From Theocolax elegans (taxonomy: Eukaryota; Arthropoda; Insecta; Hymenoptera; Cerocephalidae), in NCBI GenBank assembly GCA_026168455.1, contig CM047431.1:62640910-62704909 (forward strand): 64,000 nucleotides of DNA, written 5' to 3'. Position numbers and translations under genes: made by a program. The notes beneath the pieces are model-generated. The model worked only from the letters and a program-made list of their open reading frames with translations, did not search any database and had not been told where the DNA came from. Each line of letters opens with the position of its first letter. The stretch's first letter is position 1. This document shows, piece after piece, positions 1-11,313 of this stretch.

Positions 1-1260
1 TTTTTCTCGTTCTTGTCGCGAACAAAATCACACGCGCGGCGTATCCCCTCCCCCAATCATCTCCCCAATCTTCCTCTTTCTGTCTCTTTCGCTCTCTCTT
101 TGGCTTTCGGATATTCCTATGCATCTTTGAGATAAGCTGAACATTAACGACGTCGATCATTTTTAAACGAATTTTTCGGTTTCTTTTTGAAGATACTTCG
201 AAGGCGCGTAAAACAACGAGCGGTTTTGATGCACCGTTTTTATACCTTTAGAATGAGTATATATTAATTTTTTTACGCAAAGAACAGTGTATTAAAAATT
301 ACTACATATTCGAGTAATAGACGTACAGTTTATCAAAATAAAAAAAATTTCTTATATTGTGTAGAAAAATTTTAAAAGGGTATTGTTAATAAGAACTGGT
401 TTTGTTGCTTTTAATGAATAAACCACGATATTATTTAATTGGTGAGGTTTCGATGACTCTTATTTAAACAATTAAATGCCCACCTTGTAGGATATGTTTT
501 TTAATATAAAAATATGAAGAAAACCAGAGTCACAGGCCCTAATAATCATTTTTTCAAAAAAAACGCTGATTAAGCAAAATTTTCAAAAAAAAGAGGCAAA
601 TTGTACGACTTGTAATGAATAATACTAATTACTATAGTAACTACTCGTCACTAATGGAAAATTAACAATATATTTTTCGTTGCGCAGTATCACTAAATTG
701 TCGCGCTAATAATTAAAATAAAACTAAAACATGAAGAAAATCAAGAAAACCTCTTGATATTAAAAGTAATTGCGTGGATGACAAAATAAGAATAATAATA
801 TATAAATATATTAAATATCGTTAAAATTATTGTAAATATTTCTATAAACTATGCGAACTTTATTGATTCTGATAGTTTGATACATTTATTTATTACTAAG
901 CGATACAGTAATTTTCAACCAAAGATTTTGTTTCTTGTGCTCAGTGTAAGATAAATCGCGATTCGATATTGTACTTACGATCTTTTATCCGAACCGAACT
1001 AGGGCAAGTCTCTCACTCATTCACGTGGATTTTTATTCTCCTCGAGGTGCAGTGTATAATTATTTTCCTTTTTATCTATACCTCTTTTTACGCGCGACTT
1101 CGTAAACAACGAAGAGTGAAACTGATAAATATCAAAATTAATGTTAATATCGTATATTCGTAATAGGCGTACGATCGGAATAGGTTGAAATTGAACTAAA
1201 TAATTAGAAGCCGATCGATAAAAGAAAAGTAATTAAATGTCGATATGACGATGATCGATT
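1..1260. other. AT-rich stretch, no gene recognised
   Basis: Mostly AT-rich sequence with many stops in all frames. The first 120 bases are more pyrimidine-rich with some CpG. No open frame of coding character, no splice-framed conserved peptide and no repeat with clear ends was seen. Confidence 0.6.
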
Positions 1261-1319
1261 TGATTGGACTTACTGTGCGCATACGTGAGAGAAGGTCGTA
1301 AGGAGGAATCCCAAAATCG

Positions 1320-2530
1320 TGGGGAGATGGGCCCGGAGGGCCGGCGGCCAGGCCCTCATCGCGCCACTTTCAGCGCATATCAGAAGACGGTTCGATCCGA
1401 CGTGATTTCACGGTACTCGTCGGTTTCCATTTCCTTCAATAGAACTTTAGTACCAAATGCCAAATTTCCAATGTTTTATTCGGTCTGGGGAGGTGCGTGG
1501 TGTAACAAATATTTATCGATCGAATCATCTACGGACTCCCCGTACGTAACTGGATATTGTTTGATCGTTCGATCGGTAAACGATGTTGTATCTTTCGTTC
1601 TTTGTAAAATTATATACACGTGACGCGCGAATGATTAATAATAATATACACTGCAGTCATTACCGACCGACCGAGAATCAAAATTAAATCAAGCACACAC
1701 TGATTATCTCGCTTAGTCGTGTATACGCACGATGATCGATATATTATCGAGTCTAAATGAAACGTGTAGGTTGATGTGTATCAGTTTAAAATCTGATTCC
1801 TGGAGCTCCCGAGCTCCCGAGCTCGGCGAGGTGTTTCGAGTGCAGTTAAACGCGTCGGGCGACCGGGAACGACTGGCCGAGTACCACCTCGGATTTTCTG
1901 CACGGGCTGCAGAAACATCGAGAGCCGCGGTGCGCTCGAAAGGAGAAAGATTTACCCCTCTTCGGCAACCCCTTCCTCCTCGCGCCTCTCACCCGCCCTC
2001 TCACACGCGACACTCTCGGGTTTGACGAGCGCGGAGGGTCGGCTGCACCCTCTGTAACGACGAGTCATCCTCTTTTGGCCACCCATCTCTTAATTTCTCT
2101 TCGAATTCATTAGCCGAATTATCATTCGTGTTCACCTTTTACCTTTTGCAACGCGGCAAGAACAAACGAAGTAAGTAAGTGTAAAGATACGACAATCAGT
2201 CCGATGTACGATTTAAAACGAAAAAAAAGAAAAAGGTTGATAGATAAAGTAGGGATGAAAAATTGGAGAAAAGTCGTAATGTCCCTAAGGTCGTACTCGA
2301 GGCTGTTCCTTGCATTCGGAATCGGTCGAATGCGCCAGATTTTGTTTCTTCTGGTTCCCAAGAGACCTGTACTGGGTTGCCAGGTTCGCGCCGATTTGGT
2401 AATTATCCGTCGATCGATGGACCGACTTGGCTGTTGGTGCTCCCTCGTCAGCGGATTTTTAGCCCCTCGGTGTGCGAACCTCCGACGAGAGGAAAGAGGA
2501 AGAGAGCTCGGTGCACGTGCACCTCAATTG
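1320..2530. other. CpG-rich patches, gene not identified
   Basis: Two GC- and CpG-rich blocks (about 1320-2060 and 2330-2530) stand out from AT-rich flanks. In hymenopteran genomes such blocks often mark promoters or 5' exons. Open frames of 97 to 153 codons occur here but have overlapping alternatives, simple composition and no peptide I recognise, so no gene is called. Whether this is a regulatory or 5' UTR region of a gene outside the window cannot be told from sequence alone. Confidence 0.35.
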
Positions 2531-2659
2531 CCTTTATCGGGTGAGAATAATTATGCGGGGGCGGCTGCAGTTGCCGTTGCCGTTGCGGTTACATCTTCAA
2601 TTGTCTTATCTATCTCGTGGTATACCTGGAAGCTTTTTATGCGAACAAAGAGAGGTAAT

Positions 2660-3870
2660 AGTTAATAATCATATACTTATATTTATATTCTCTTTTTTAT
2701 TCGGACAATCCGAATGAAGTTCGACGAGCCGCGATTCAAACGTATGTAAACAACCAAGAAATTTTTCTTGATACTTGAACTTTAATTGAAATTCTGACTT
2801 CATAGCAATATTGAGTAGTTTTTCACCGACTGAAATTTAGAGTGTAAGTATCGATATGTACAATACTAGTAGTACATACTGTGACGTGACAACCTTTTGC
2901 TCGATTATTCCTCGCTGCAGATTTGTACCTATTATGATTTCCTTTGTTACGTGGTTTCGTTTACTTTACTATATTAACACGTAATACCTAATCTAGATCG
3001 ACTATATTTATCAAGATCGCTCAAATTTATTAAAATTTTAGCCCACTAATACAAATTCTTTCAATTTTTGTCGATCCTATAATTTTCCACAAAACTAACT
3101 GATAGGTGGTTTTTCCTTTTTATATAGAACCTGCTTTTTTTTAATCCTATCTACTTACACTCAACCGTTTTTAATAGTTTCGTTTGATTATCTATCTTTC
3201 ATCGTTCAGGAGATAATTATAAGAGATCAAAGTAAATCTTTTTTTTCAAATATATTTATTTTAATGATGTATAACTTGGATACAAAGGATTGTTAGGGTC
3301 TCGAATTCTGGCTTTCTTGATATTTTTACATCACAAAATTGAGGAGGCTGGGGTATTTTTAAACTTTTTGGATTGCTCTTTTATCCGGTAATATTTATGC
3401 CGTAATAGGACGGTTTCTTTAAATAAATGCTTTTATCTCAAATACTCCATAATGACGAGCTATTCCGCATCGATTGTTTACGTTTACTCGAGACCTGCCA
3501 AAATGATAAACTCATTCTATATTATTTGTACTACTTAGTTTTTGAAAGCACGCTTGCGCTGTAGTTTCAATATATACTTGGAAATCACACACGTTAAAAG
3601 TATTCACAGTAGTTTTCTATTGATCGTCATTAAGTTGAAAAATATTAATTTACTGCTGCACACTGTATATCTAAAGTTTTTTTCTACTTTCGGGTAATTT
3701 TGAACACGAACCCTGGGGTAAATTTAAACGTGTTAAGTAAATGGGTGCACGGTGATTTTATACTATATTCATCGCATGTCAAATCTTAAAGAAACGAAAC
3801 CTAAACAGAGTATAACACTATTATTAAATAAAAAGATTCAAGAGGTGAGAATGATTACAAAAACAGAAAG
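2660..3870. other. AT-rich spacer
   Basis: No gene, RNA or repeat with defined ends was seen between the CpG patch and the SINE. Confidence 0.5.
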
Positions 3871-3871
3871 T

Positions 3872-3884
3872 AATGCAGTTAATG
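3872..3884 (+). repeat. SINE target-site duplication, left copy
   Basis: The 13 bases AATGCAGTTAATG lie immediately before the tRNA-derived SINE and are repeated exactly at 4092-4104 after its A-rich tail. Confidence 0.85.
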
Positions 3885-4091
3885 GGAGGCCTGCGATGGC
3901 TCGGTCGGTAGGGCGTCGGGCTCGTAATCTGGAGGTCCCAGGTTCGATTCCCGGCCCAGCCGATTGATACAACCACCATTGGCGAATGTATTTTCAACAA
4001 TTGCTTTCTTCGCCAAGACATCGTATGACCTCCGTCGCTGATTACCACCGGTTTGGGAGCATAAAAAGAGCGACGTTAAAATAATAAAAAA
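3885..4091 (+). mobile_element. tRNA-derived SINE
   Basis: A roughly 207-bp non-autonomous retroelement. Its 5' part resembles a tRNA: an A-box-like stretch (TGGCTCGGTCGGTAGG) near 3896 and a B-box (GGTTCGATTCC) near 3942, spaced as in a tRNA gene. A CGT-like anticodon loop lies between them. The acceptor-stem halves do not pair and the T stem has a mismatch, so it is not a working tRNA gene. The 3' part is unrelated to tRNA and ends in an A-rich tail (AAAATAATAAAAAAA). A perfect 13-bp target-site duplication brackets it. SINEs of this kind are transcribed by RNA polymerase III and moved by LINE reverse transcriptase (family knowledge). Confidence 0.85.
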
Positions 4092-4104
4092 AATGCAGTT
4101 AATG
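4092..4104 (+). repeat. SINE target-site duplication, right copy
   Basis: Exact repeat of the 13 bases at 3872-3884, directly after the SINE A-rich tail. Confidence 0.85.
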
Positions 4105-4140
4105 TTGAAATCTCTGAAAGAAGATCAAGTAGAATTTGTA

Positions 4141-4167
4141 AACCCAGTTAACCCAGTTAACCCAGTT
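4141..4167 (+). repeat. Short tandem repeat, AACCCAGTT x3
   Basis: Three perfect 9-bp units in AT-rich sequence. No further role is visible. Confidence 0.9.
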
Positions 4168-4169
4168 GT

Positions 4170-5640
4170 AAAAAGTTGTAAAAATATTAATTATTTTATA
4201 AGTTATATATAAATTTTATTGTAATCTTAACAATTGTATTTTACTTAATAAGTATTAGTAACTTTTGTATTTAAAAATCAGAATTATTTATCATAAAGTA
4301 GAAAAACTTTCATGGAGAAGTTCAACTTCACAAAAATAATTTTTGTTTTAGCTTGAAAGTAAAATGTTATATTGATAAATCGTTAGCTTAGGTTGTAAAA
4401 TACTGATGTTTGCATCGAAAAAAATATATATCGAAAATAAGACAACAAAATGCATTTTCTTCAACCGTAAAATAAACTGTCTTATCGATAAATATCGTGG
4501 GTAATAAAATTCGACTTAATAGTTAGAGGCAAGTACTTGACGTTACCACGCTCCCAAGTATAAAATTATATCATTTTCGATAAGAAAAAAACAAATAAAA
4601 AAAAGTTCAAAAATGCCCCAGTATCCCCTACGTCCTAGAGTTAGAGAATGATCCGTGTATACCAAACATTTTATGACGTTCTCTTCGTGAGTAGGCAAAT
4701 AAACGTGTAATGCGTAATTTAAATAATTTAGAATATATTAATTAAACATTTTTATATACGTAATTTAACTATCGTAGATCTGGCCTTCAATTAATTAAAG
4801 CGAATTTATTTATTTACTCATTGTTTTTTTTTCAAGTTGATATATCTTCCAAGATTTTCACGAGAAAAAATCTAAGATAATAATTAACATATAAATTAAA
4901 AATAAAAATATTAAAAGTTAACAATGAAATGTTAAAAGGCACGTTGAATGAATGATTAGCGATGGATGAAAATAATAGGAGTGGGCGCTAGTTTCGAAAT
5001 AAGGCCGTTCCATCAAACTATTATACAAGAGGTCTTTGAATAGGGTAGTTTAGATGAGGAATCACTACCCAAAGAGACAAAAAAACTCGAGGACTATCAT
5101 CTCGTTGGAAAGTACTTTTGACCAAACGAAAGCGTTAATATTAGGAATAACCTTAAGGGAATGTAATAGATAAAAAAACGTGTATATCGGTATTAATGAT
5201 TTAGTAACAATATAGCTTTTTCCCTGTTTTTAAAAAAATGTTCTGTAACAATCTTTTATTTCCTCCGAATATTGCCTATAACTTTCGTTAAATAATTTAA
5301 GATTTTTGGATAGCCGCATACACCTAATCATCATGGAGAAAAAATGGTTATTTAATAAAAATTATTTGATTAAAAATTGATTATTTCGATAAATTTGCTC
5401 TGAAAGGTGAAGAGCTCTTCTGTACATTACTTAAGCATCGCGTAAGAATTGGACTAAATCTCATATCCTGTTAACGGATTTAGATTAATCAGACATCCAG
5501 TGTTGAATAATATTCACCAAACATCGTAACATATCAAACGTATAAATGTATAAATATATATATATATATAAATGTAAAGTATAAATGCGTGCGAACGATC
5601 TGCACGTATAATAGGCGAGGTGAGGAAAAGAATATGAATT
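4170..5640. other. AT-rich spacer
   Basis: No gene or defined repeat was recognised. A short TA microsatellite lies near 5555. Confidence 0.5.
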
Positions 5641-5699
5641 ACGAAGAGACGTAAGTATTCGTGGATGTATATATTATATATATATATATATATTATAAG

Positions 5700-6020
5700 G
5701 ACGGGTTGATGTTAAAGTCATCGGTCCGGAAGCACGTCAGAGCGCGCGAGCGGCGAGCGGCGAGGTATCGATCATCGAGGCGCTCTCCTACCCGTACCCT
5801 CGGAGAGTCCATCCCCCATCCCCTCCAACGATCTCGATTGTGGGTGGAGCAGGAGCCGAGTCGGTGAAAAGTGTGCCGCGAATAGAAACCGATGGGGTGC
5901 GCCCGCGCGGTCGCGCTCTCGAATGCTTCTCAACTGCGCTCCTTCTCTCTCCCTCTCTTCCTCTCTCTCTCTCTCTCTCTCTCTGTCTTTCTCGAGTACG
6001 TATATATAACCGAGGGAACC
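5700..6020. other. CpG-rich patch with CT microsatellite
   Basis: GC- and CpG-rich block (about 5720-5930) followed by a CT repeat (about 5940-5990) in AT-rich surroundings. It looks like promoter-type sequence, but no coding frame is convincing. The frames across it read low-complexity peptides. Confidence 0.35.
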
Positions 6021-6100
6021 CGATGCAGCCGAGATGACGAAACCGCGGCTATCGTCAATCTCTATGACGTATCGTCAATTTTTCGTTTCACTTTGTTATA

Positions 6101-6837
6101 GCTACCCAGAAGAGAGCCAACAATTTATTTAGGTGGAAACATTACAGGAGACGAGGTTTGCAAATTTATTTTTCTTCGATTCGATAACACATCGATAATT
6201 CTATTGTATTGCATTGTTACCATATACTTTTAAATGTTCTAATTTTTGTTTCATATTATTATTATATTGAACGAGATAATTCTTGATCAAGAGTGTAATT
6301 GAATAATAGAAAATTAAATAAAATGACAAAGTAATGTATTAACGCGTCTACGTAATGTATCTGCCCTTTTGAAACGAGATTCTAAAAAGAAATAGAAAAA
6401 TTTGCGATAGTAAATGGTACGTGTATCTGCAAACGTAATTCCTGATGATATAACCAAGTAAAAATCTACTAAATATGTATTTATTAAATTGTAGTATGAA
6501 GGCTAATTGCAGGTTAGATGCCAAGTAAATACGAAACCCCCAATTAATATTTATTGTAACGTTACATCGACAAGAAACTACACCTGGTTTCAGTCAAAAT
6601 CATGCTTATATAATCATTCTTATAGATTGTTACTGATAAAGAGCCTAATTATAACTAGGGGGGCCGAGCCCCCCTGCGCGCTACCAATTAACAATATTAA
6701 TGGGACGTATATTTTGAACAGTAATGGTAAGTAAATGTGATAAAATATTGTGCAATTTAAATTAGTCTATATGAAACAATATAATTAATTAATTTATTCG
6801 ATATAGAGCAGCATTCATGTATATTGTTTAACTTTAT
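6101..6837. other. AT-rich spacer with a short perfect palindrome
   Basis: No gene. At 6658-6674 there is a perfect GC hairpin, GGGGGGC-CGA-GCCCCCC, which is striking in this AT-rich setting. Confidence 0.6.
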
Positions 6838-6888
6838 TAATTTTTGAAGAAATTCATTTGTATGAAGCTTTGTTTTTTTATTATGCAG

Positions 6889-7070
6889 CTGGCGGAATGG
6901 TTACTGGAGCATTATATAAATTTAATTTAGGTCCCAAAGATGTGTTACCGGGTGCCTTCTTTGGTAGTATATTTAGAGTAGTGTATATGTACTTTATGTT
7001 TAAATTGATGAATTTGTCAAATGAAAAACTCAGTGAACAAAGTAAATTGAAATATGTACATAAAGAGTGA
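6889..7070 (+). pseudogene. TIMMDC1-like last exon, copy 1 (gene fragment)
   Basis: After a good splice acceptor (TTATGCAG) the frame reads AGGMVTGALYKFNLGPKD and continues to a stop at 7068-7070. The pattern of a glycine-rich helix, then small-residue GxxxG-like steps, resembles the last membrane segment of TIMMDC1, a Tim17-family mitochondrial inner-membrane protein that helps assemble respiratory complex I. Earlier exons of such a gene are not found nearby, and the C-terminus is short. Relative to copy 2 this copy lost 9 bases (Gly-Thr-Tyr) in frame. Between the copies I count about four replacement changes against one silent change, which suggests weak constraint. The family assignment is from memory and needs a search. 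It may be an exon of an unrecognised live gene instead. Confidence 0.5.
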
Positions 7071-7785
7071 ATTATTAATTTCTATATTAAATTACAATGT
7101 TATTAATAACATGTAAACGTTAATCATTTCTTTTTTTTATTAATTAAATAAATTAAGAAAAATTAAGAAAAAAGTAATTATAATATTTGAAAAGACAAAT
7201 ATATTTAAGTAATATAAAATTCAATATATTCTTAGAATTCGCGGACACAATAAATTTGTTATGTTTATTTAACCTTCAAGTCCAAATTTTTCAAGTTTAA
7301 GAACAAAGGTTTTTGTTTAATTTTATTTAAAAATTTTAATTCAATTTTAATTTAAAATTTTAGAATAATTTGGACATATTGAAAACATGCTTTACAGGGT
7401 TTGACGTTTAGATTATTTTCAAAATTTTATTTTTGTGTGTGGTAAATATTTTTTACTGTTTTATATTTTTTATATCAAATTTTGTTATAAAAATATTAGT
7501 TTTTTTTAATAAATAAAATTTTTTATTATAATTCTTTTTTTTATTCGATTTTTTGTATTAAAAAATAAATAAAAAAAGAGATTTGTTATAAATAAATATT
7601 TTTGTAAAAAAATAAAAAAAATTTGAAATTCAAATTGGGATACGGGACGCGGGTTATATAAAATGCGATATACATTATACTGATGTGTATATGATGGCGC
7701 TGATGGTGCTATTTAAACGGACAATTAATATAGCGGATAGTTAGTTTACTTATTTTATTGTGTATATAAAATTATGTATATACAT

Positions 7786-7790
<5 letters not shown>

Positions 7791-7820
<30 letters not shown>
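7791..7820 (+). repeat. AT microsatellite
   Basis: Fifteen AT dinucleotides. The matching place in the second copy of the segment (about 19486) has only about four. Confidence 0.95.
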
Positions 7821-7822
<2 letters not shown>

Positions 7823-8197
7823 CGTATACACAGTTTTTATATGATTTTCATGAAGTTTATATATATATCATATATTAGTTATTCTAATATAAAGTTAAGT
7901 GAGCATTACAAAATAGCAGAAGCTCTTGTCCAGTATTTGTCCAATGTTGCAGTGTTTGAAAATAATAGAATAATAACTATTTTCGGATGGTAAATAATTT
8001 TTATTTATTATCTAGTTAATTTATTTATTGTATAAGATTTATATTTTATTTATTTTTGAAAATATTAAGTTGCCGTAAGTTGTCAATAACTAAGTAATAT
8101 TTATTTTTTTACATTTTATTTATGTTTTAATTTGTAGAATACATTATAATTAAATTTAAAGATAATTTATATAAGATAATTAACACGTAGTCTTAAT

Positions 8198-8231
8198 AAA
8201 AACTCGTCGACAGTTTAATCGACGAGTTTTT
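8198..8231. repeat. Perfect 13-bp hairpin
   Basis: AAAAACTCGTCGA (8198-8210) is exactly inverted at 8219-8231, with an 8-base loop. It sits just after the point where the duplicated segment ends. No gene it could serve is visible. Confidence 0.85.
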
Positions 8232-8377
8232 GAAGCCGTCATAAGATGTACTAATCTAAATTTAAAGCATTTTCAATGCTTTTAAGTTAGTCAATTTTTA
8301 TTTTTCAAAAATCGGTTTTTTGGATATTTTTTCAATATTACCGTGTAATGAGCTTTTTCGTAAAATGGCGATTTATA

Positions 8378-8477
8378 NNNNNNNNNNNNNNNNNNNNNNN
8401 NNNNNNNNNNNNNNNNNNNNNNNNNNNNNNNNNNNNNNNNNNNNNNNNNNNNNNNNNNNNNNNNNNNNNNNNNNNNN
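8378..8477. other. Assembly gap (100 N)
   Basis: Exactly 100 undetermined bases, the usual placeholder for a gap of unknown size. It follows the end of duplicated segment copy 1 by under 200 bases, as expected where repeats break an assembly. Confidence 0.99.
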
Positions 8478-10060
8478 AATGTTTTGGACCTGTACCCTTA
8501 TAGATGTCCGATTCCCGTAAAGAGGACATTCGAGATCGTTGTAAATTGATTTTATTTTCTACTTGCAAAAAGCAGCTCTAATACTGCAATCGTAAAAATT
8601 GATTGTAACGCGAGACACTTATTCAAGGTTATAGTTTACCCGACTTGGTTTTATCGAACAAACGATGATATATATCGTATCAAATACTTTTTACCGCATT
8701 GTCAAATGTACGTGTCTTATCGAATAACCGAAAGATATTGAATTTTCCGTGAGTGTAACCTTTGACGTAAGCCGAGGAAGGAACCTCGGAAGTCCGTGTG
8801 CGTGTTTACGTAAGCGTCGGGTGGGCGCAGGTGATTTCAACGCGAACGCAGGCTCTGCTGGCTCTGCACCGATGCGAATTCCGCGCGGTACCTCCTCCGC
8901 TCCGGTGCGGTCCGCGTAACGCCACCCCCATCTCCCAACCCCCCACTCCTGACCTCTGACCCGTGACCTCGTACGCCGTGCGACAATACCGGGCAATTTT
9001 GATATTCGACAATAGCTCGTTAATTGCACCGACGCGACGCCGCAGGATGCATCCAACGACCTTTTTTTTCTTTTCTCTCTTCTCTTCCCCATATACATAC
9101 ATATATATATCTTTCTATTACTCGTTCGCGGGTGTATAGCTACTCGAGCTCGCCTTCTCGGCATACCCAAATATGGATTTTTATCTTTGTTTACGATGAC
9201 ACTCCTGATCTTTCTCTTTTGCTTTTTATTCTATTGAACCCATAGTACAGTTTATTATTTATTATACCGAAATTTATTGAAGAAATCCTCTGAACGGTAT
9301 ACATATATGTATTACGAATGTAATAAACGGATGCAATCTCGTAAAGGTTGAAGATTATCATCGGCTTGTTTACCTACATTTTTGTTGTATTATTGGCCGT
9401 TATTAGGTTATTCAACGGAATACCCAAACTCAATCAAAAGTTCCAAATTTCCAGAGCTTACGAATTATCGACTGAAGAATAGTGTTTTGGTATAACTTTA
9501 ACAAAACGATACCGATAACGACGATGTAAAGTTTTTAATACAAAAGTGTTACATCTTGATAATATAAATATATCGCCAAAACGATTAACTGATAACCATG
9601 TCAAAAGCGTTCACATCAAAATTATGCTTTGAAAAAATGATCGTGCGAAAAGAAAATTTACTGAAATTAAATAATTTATTATTGAAAAAGTACACTGGAA
9701 AAAAAAATCCAAATACACGACCTACCGATTGTCTGTTAAATAATTAAAAGTCGGACAACACAAATTACACAAGTTTTTCGAGCCAATTAATGAATAATGT
9801 TTGCAATATTTAATTTAAAAATTTGAAATGAAATTTCAAAGAGTATATACGCGGATAAAAAGGTTTTCAACAAATATCTAGGTATTGCTATAAAAATTGT
9901 AATCCTATGATGGTCAAAAATTTAGATAAATATATGAATAACAAATTTTTTTTTCATTTTGTATGCAACAAAATGTGAAATTCTGATTATCTCTTATAAT
10001 TAATATTATGAATATTTTTATTTTTCTTACTGTATATTGTAGAACATATAGAATAATCTG
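8478..10060. other. Spacer with CpG-rich patch
   Basis: A CpG-rich block lies at about 8770-9000, the remainder is AT-rich. Overlapping frames on both strands (up to 159 codons) cross the CpG block without any recognisable peptide, so no gene is called. Confidence 0.4.
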
Positions 10061-10204
10061 ATCCCTAGTAGAATTTTGAGCATAATTGAAACGGTTTTTA
10101 AGCCAGAAAATGACGAATTAGCAAAAAATGCTCAAAATATGATCCTAATATGATCAAATTTCAAATTTTGTCTAACCTTAAAATGCTCAATTTCTACTAG
10201 GGAT
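10061..10204. mobile_element. Short inverted-repeat element (MITE-like), 144 bp
   Basis: The left end ATCCCTAGTAGAATTTTGAG is inverted at the right end (ATGCTCAATTTCTACTAGGGAT read inward) with a one-base slip and a mismatch. The interior is AT-rich with ATGATC repeats and no coding capacity. A target-site duplication is not obvious. Confidence 0.6.
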
Positions 10205-10864
10205 GAATCATCGACATATCATGATGTATATGATTATTAAAAGAATATTAACCTCTACCACGCATAATTATATACAAATAGTATAATGAATCTTCTCTAA
10301 TGTAACATATAATTCTCTTGTATAGTGTGGTTAATTAAAAAAATTCTCAAATCCTAAAAAATCACATTAAAATTGTACTTTAACAAAATGTGAATCCACG
10401 TTCACTTCGTATAGCGATTACTCGGTCCTATAACAACAAGGATGTTTTAAAAAACTGATTCCACGCAAAAAATAATAAAAAAAAACGGCGAATTTCGGAA
10501 TTCAAAGTTTCCTTCAAATATAGTTAAAATACTTTTGAAATGTCTGTAGATGTTTGAAATTTTTAAAGTTATATATACACGGAGGCTAAATTGAGCGGTT
10601 GAGAAAAATTAACTAAATATTTACTAAATATAAGGGACTCGAGTAGATTTAGTAGTTTAACTTAGTAATTTCAGCACGATTCTGTATGTAGGTACACAAA
10701 TGTAATACGGTTTGTAAAACAGATTGGTTAATTATATTTAAATTATATATCAAAAAGTATTAGAGTATAATACAATACAATATAGCGTTACGGTGAAAAT
10801 TATTTAATAACAAATAATTGTATTGTTATAATATTTAAAATGAAACTTATTCCAATACTATAAT
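10205..10864. other. AT-rich spacer
   Basis: No gene or repeat was recognised between two MITE-like elements. Confidence 0.5.
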
Positions 10865-10868
10865 TTAA

Positions 10869-11309
10869 GGATGTTCTATGGTTACATCAAAGTTCACAGA
10901 ATTTAATGAAATTGAAGTATATTATTTGTAAGAGTGTCAAAAATGTCTATGAATTTTTTCAATATTTTTTCCGCGCAAATTTTAAAGACATGCGACATAG
11001 AAATTGACTTCTTATACATAGGCTTATATGGAGACTCGGAAAAAATGTGATTGACTTTAGAGTGCAATTGATGAAAAGTGTAAAAAATTTAATAAAAAAA
11101 ACTAGGAACATCACAAGTGAATATAAATAAAGCGGTATGCGAAATTTGAACCCATGTCACCGCGCAAAAGTTAAAGAAATTAATGAAAACGTTAACAAAA
11201 AATCAAGTTCGTGGGCCGTGCGGGGAGCTGCGCGGTCATAGCAACGGTGTGCGCGGAGAGAGGGGTGACTCACTCTCTTCCCGGCACGGCAAGACACCAT
11301 AGAACATCC
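10869..11309. mobile_element. piggyBac-like MITE, 441 bp, TTAA-flanked
   Basis: The ends are perfect 14-bp inverted repeats (GGATGTTCTATGGT at 10869-10882 and its reverse complement at 11296-11309). TTAA stands directly outside each end (10865-10868 and 11310-11313). A duplicated TTAA target is the signature of piggyBac transposases (family knowledge). There is no transposase frame, so it would depend on an element elsewhere. The right part (about 11205-11290) is GC-rich, unlike the AT-rich left part. Confidence 0.75.
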
Positions 11310-11313
11310 TTAA

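Larger units (their letters stand above)
6838..8183 (+). repeat. Duplicated 1.3-kb segment, copy 1
   Basis: This segment matches 18530-19853 in the same orientation over nearly its whole length, with scattered substitutions and small indels. The largest differences are a longer AT microsatellite here (7791-7820) and a 9-base deletion in the exon. It starts just upstream of a splice acceptor, carries a TIMMDC1-like last exon, and continues through an AT-rich tail. Similarity to the other copy stops at about 8183, shortly before a hairpin and the 100-N gap. Confidence 0.9.

Noticed and set aside
3885..3960. A tRNA-Thr (CGT) gene
   Set aside because: A and B boxes and an anticodon-like loop are present, but the acceptor stem does not pair and the T stem has a mismatch. 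The A-rich tail and target duplication show it is a SINE.
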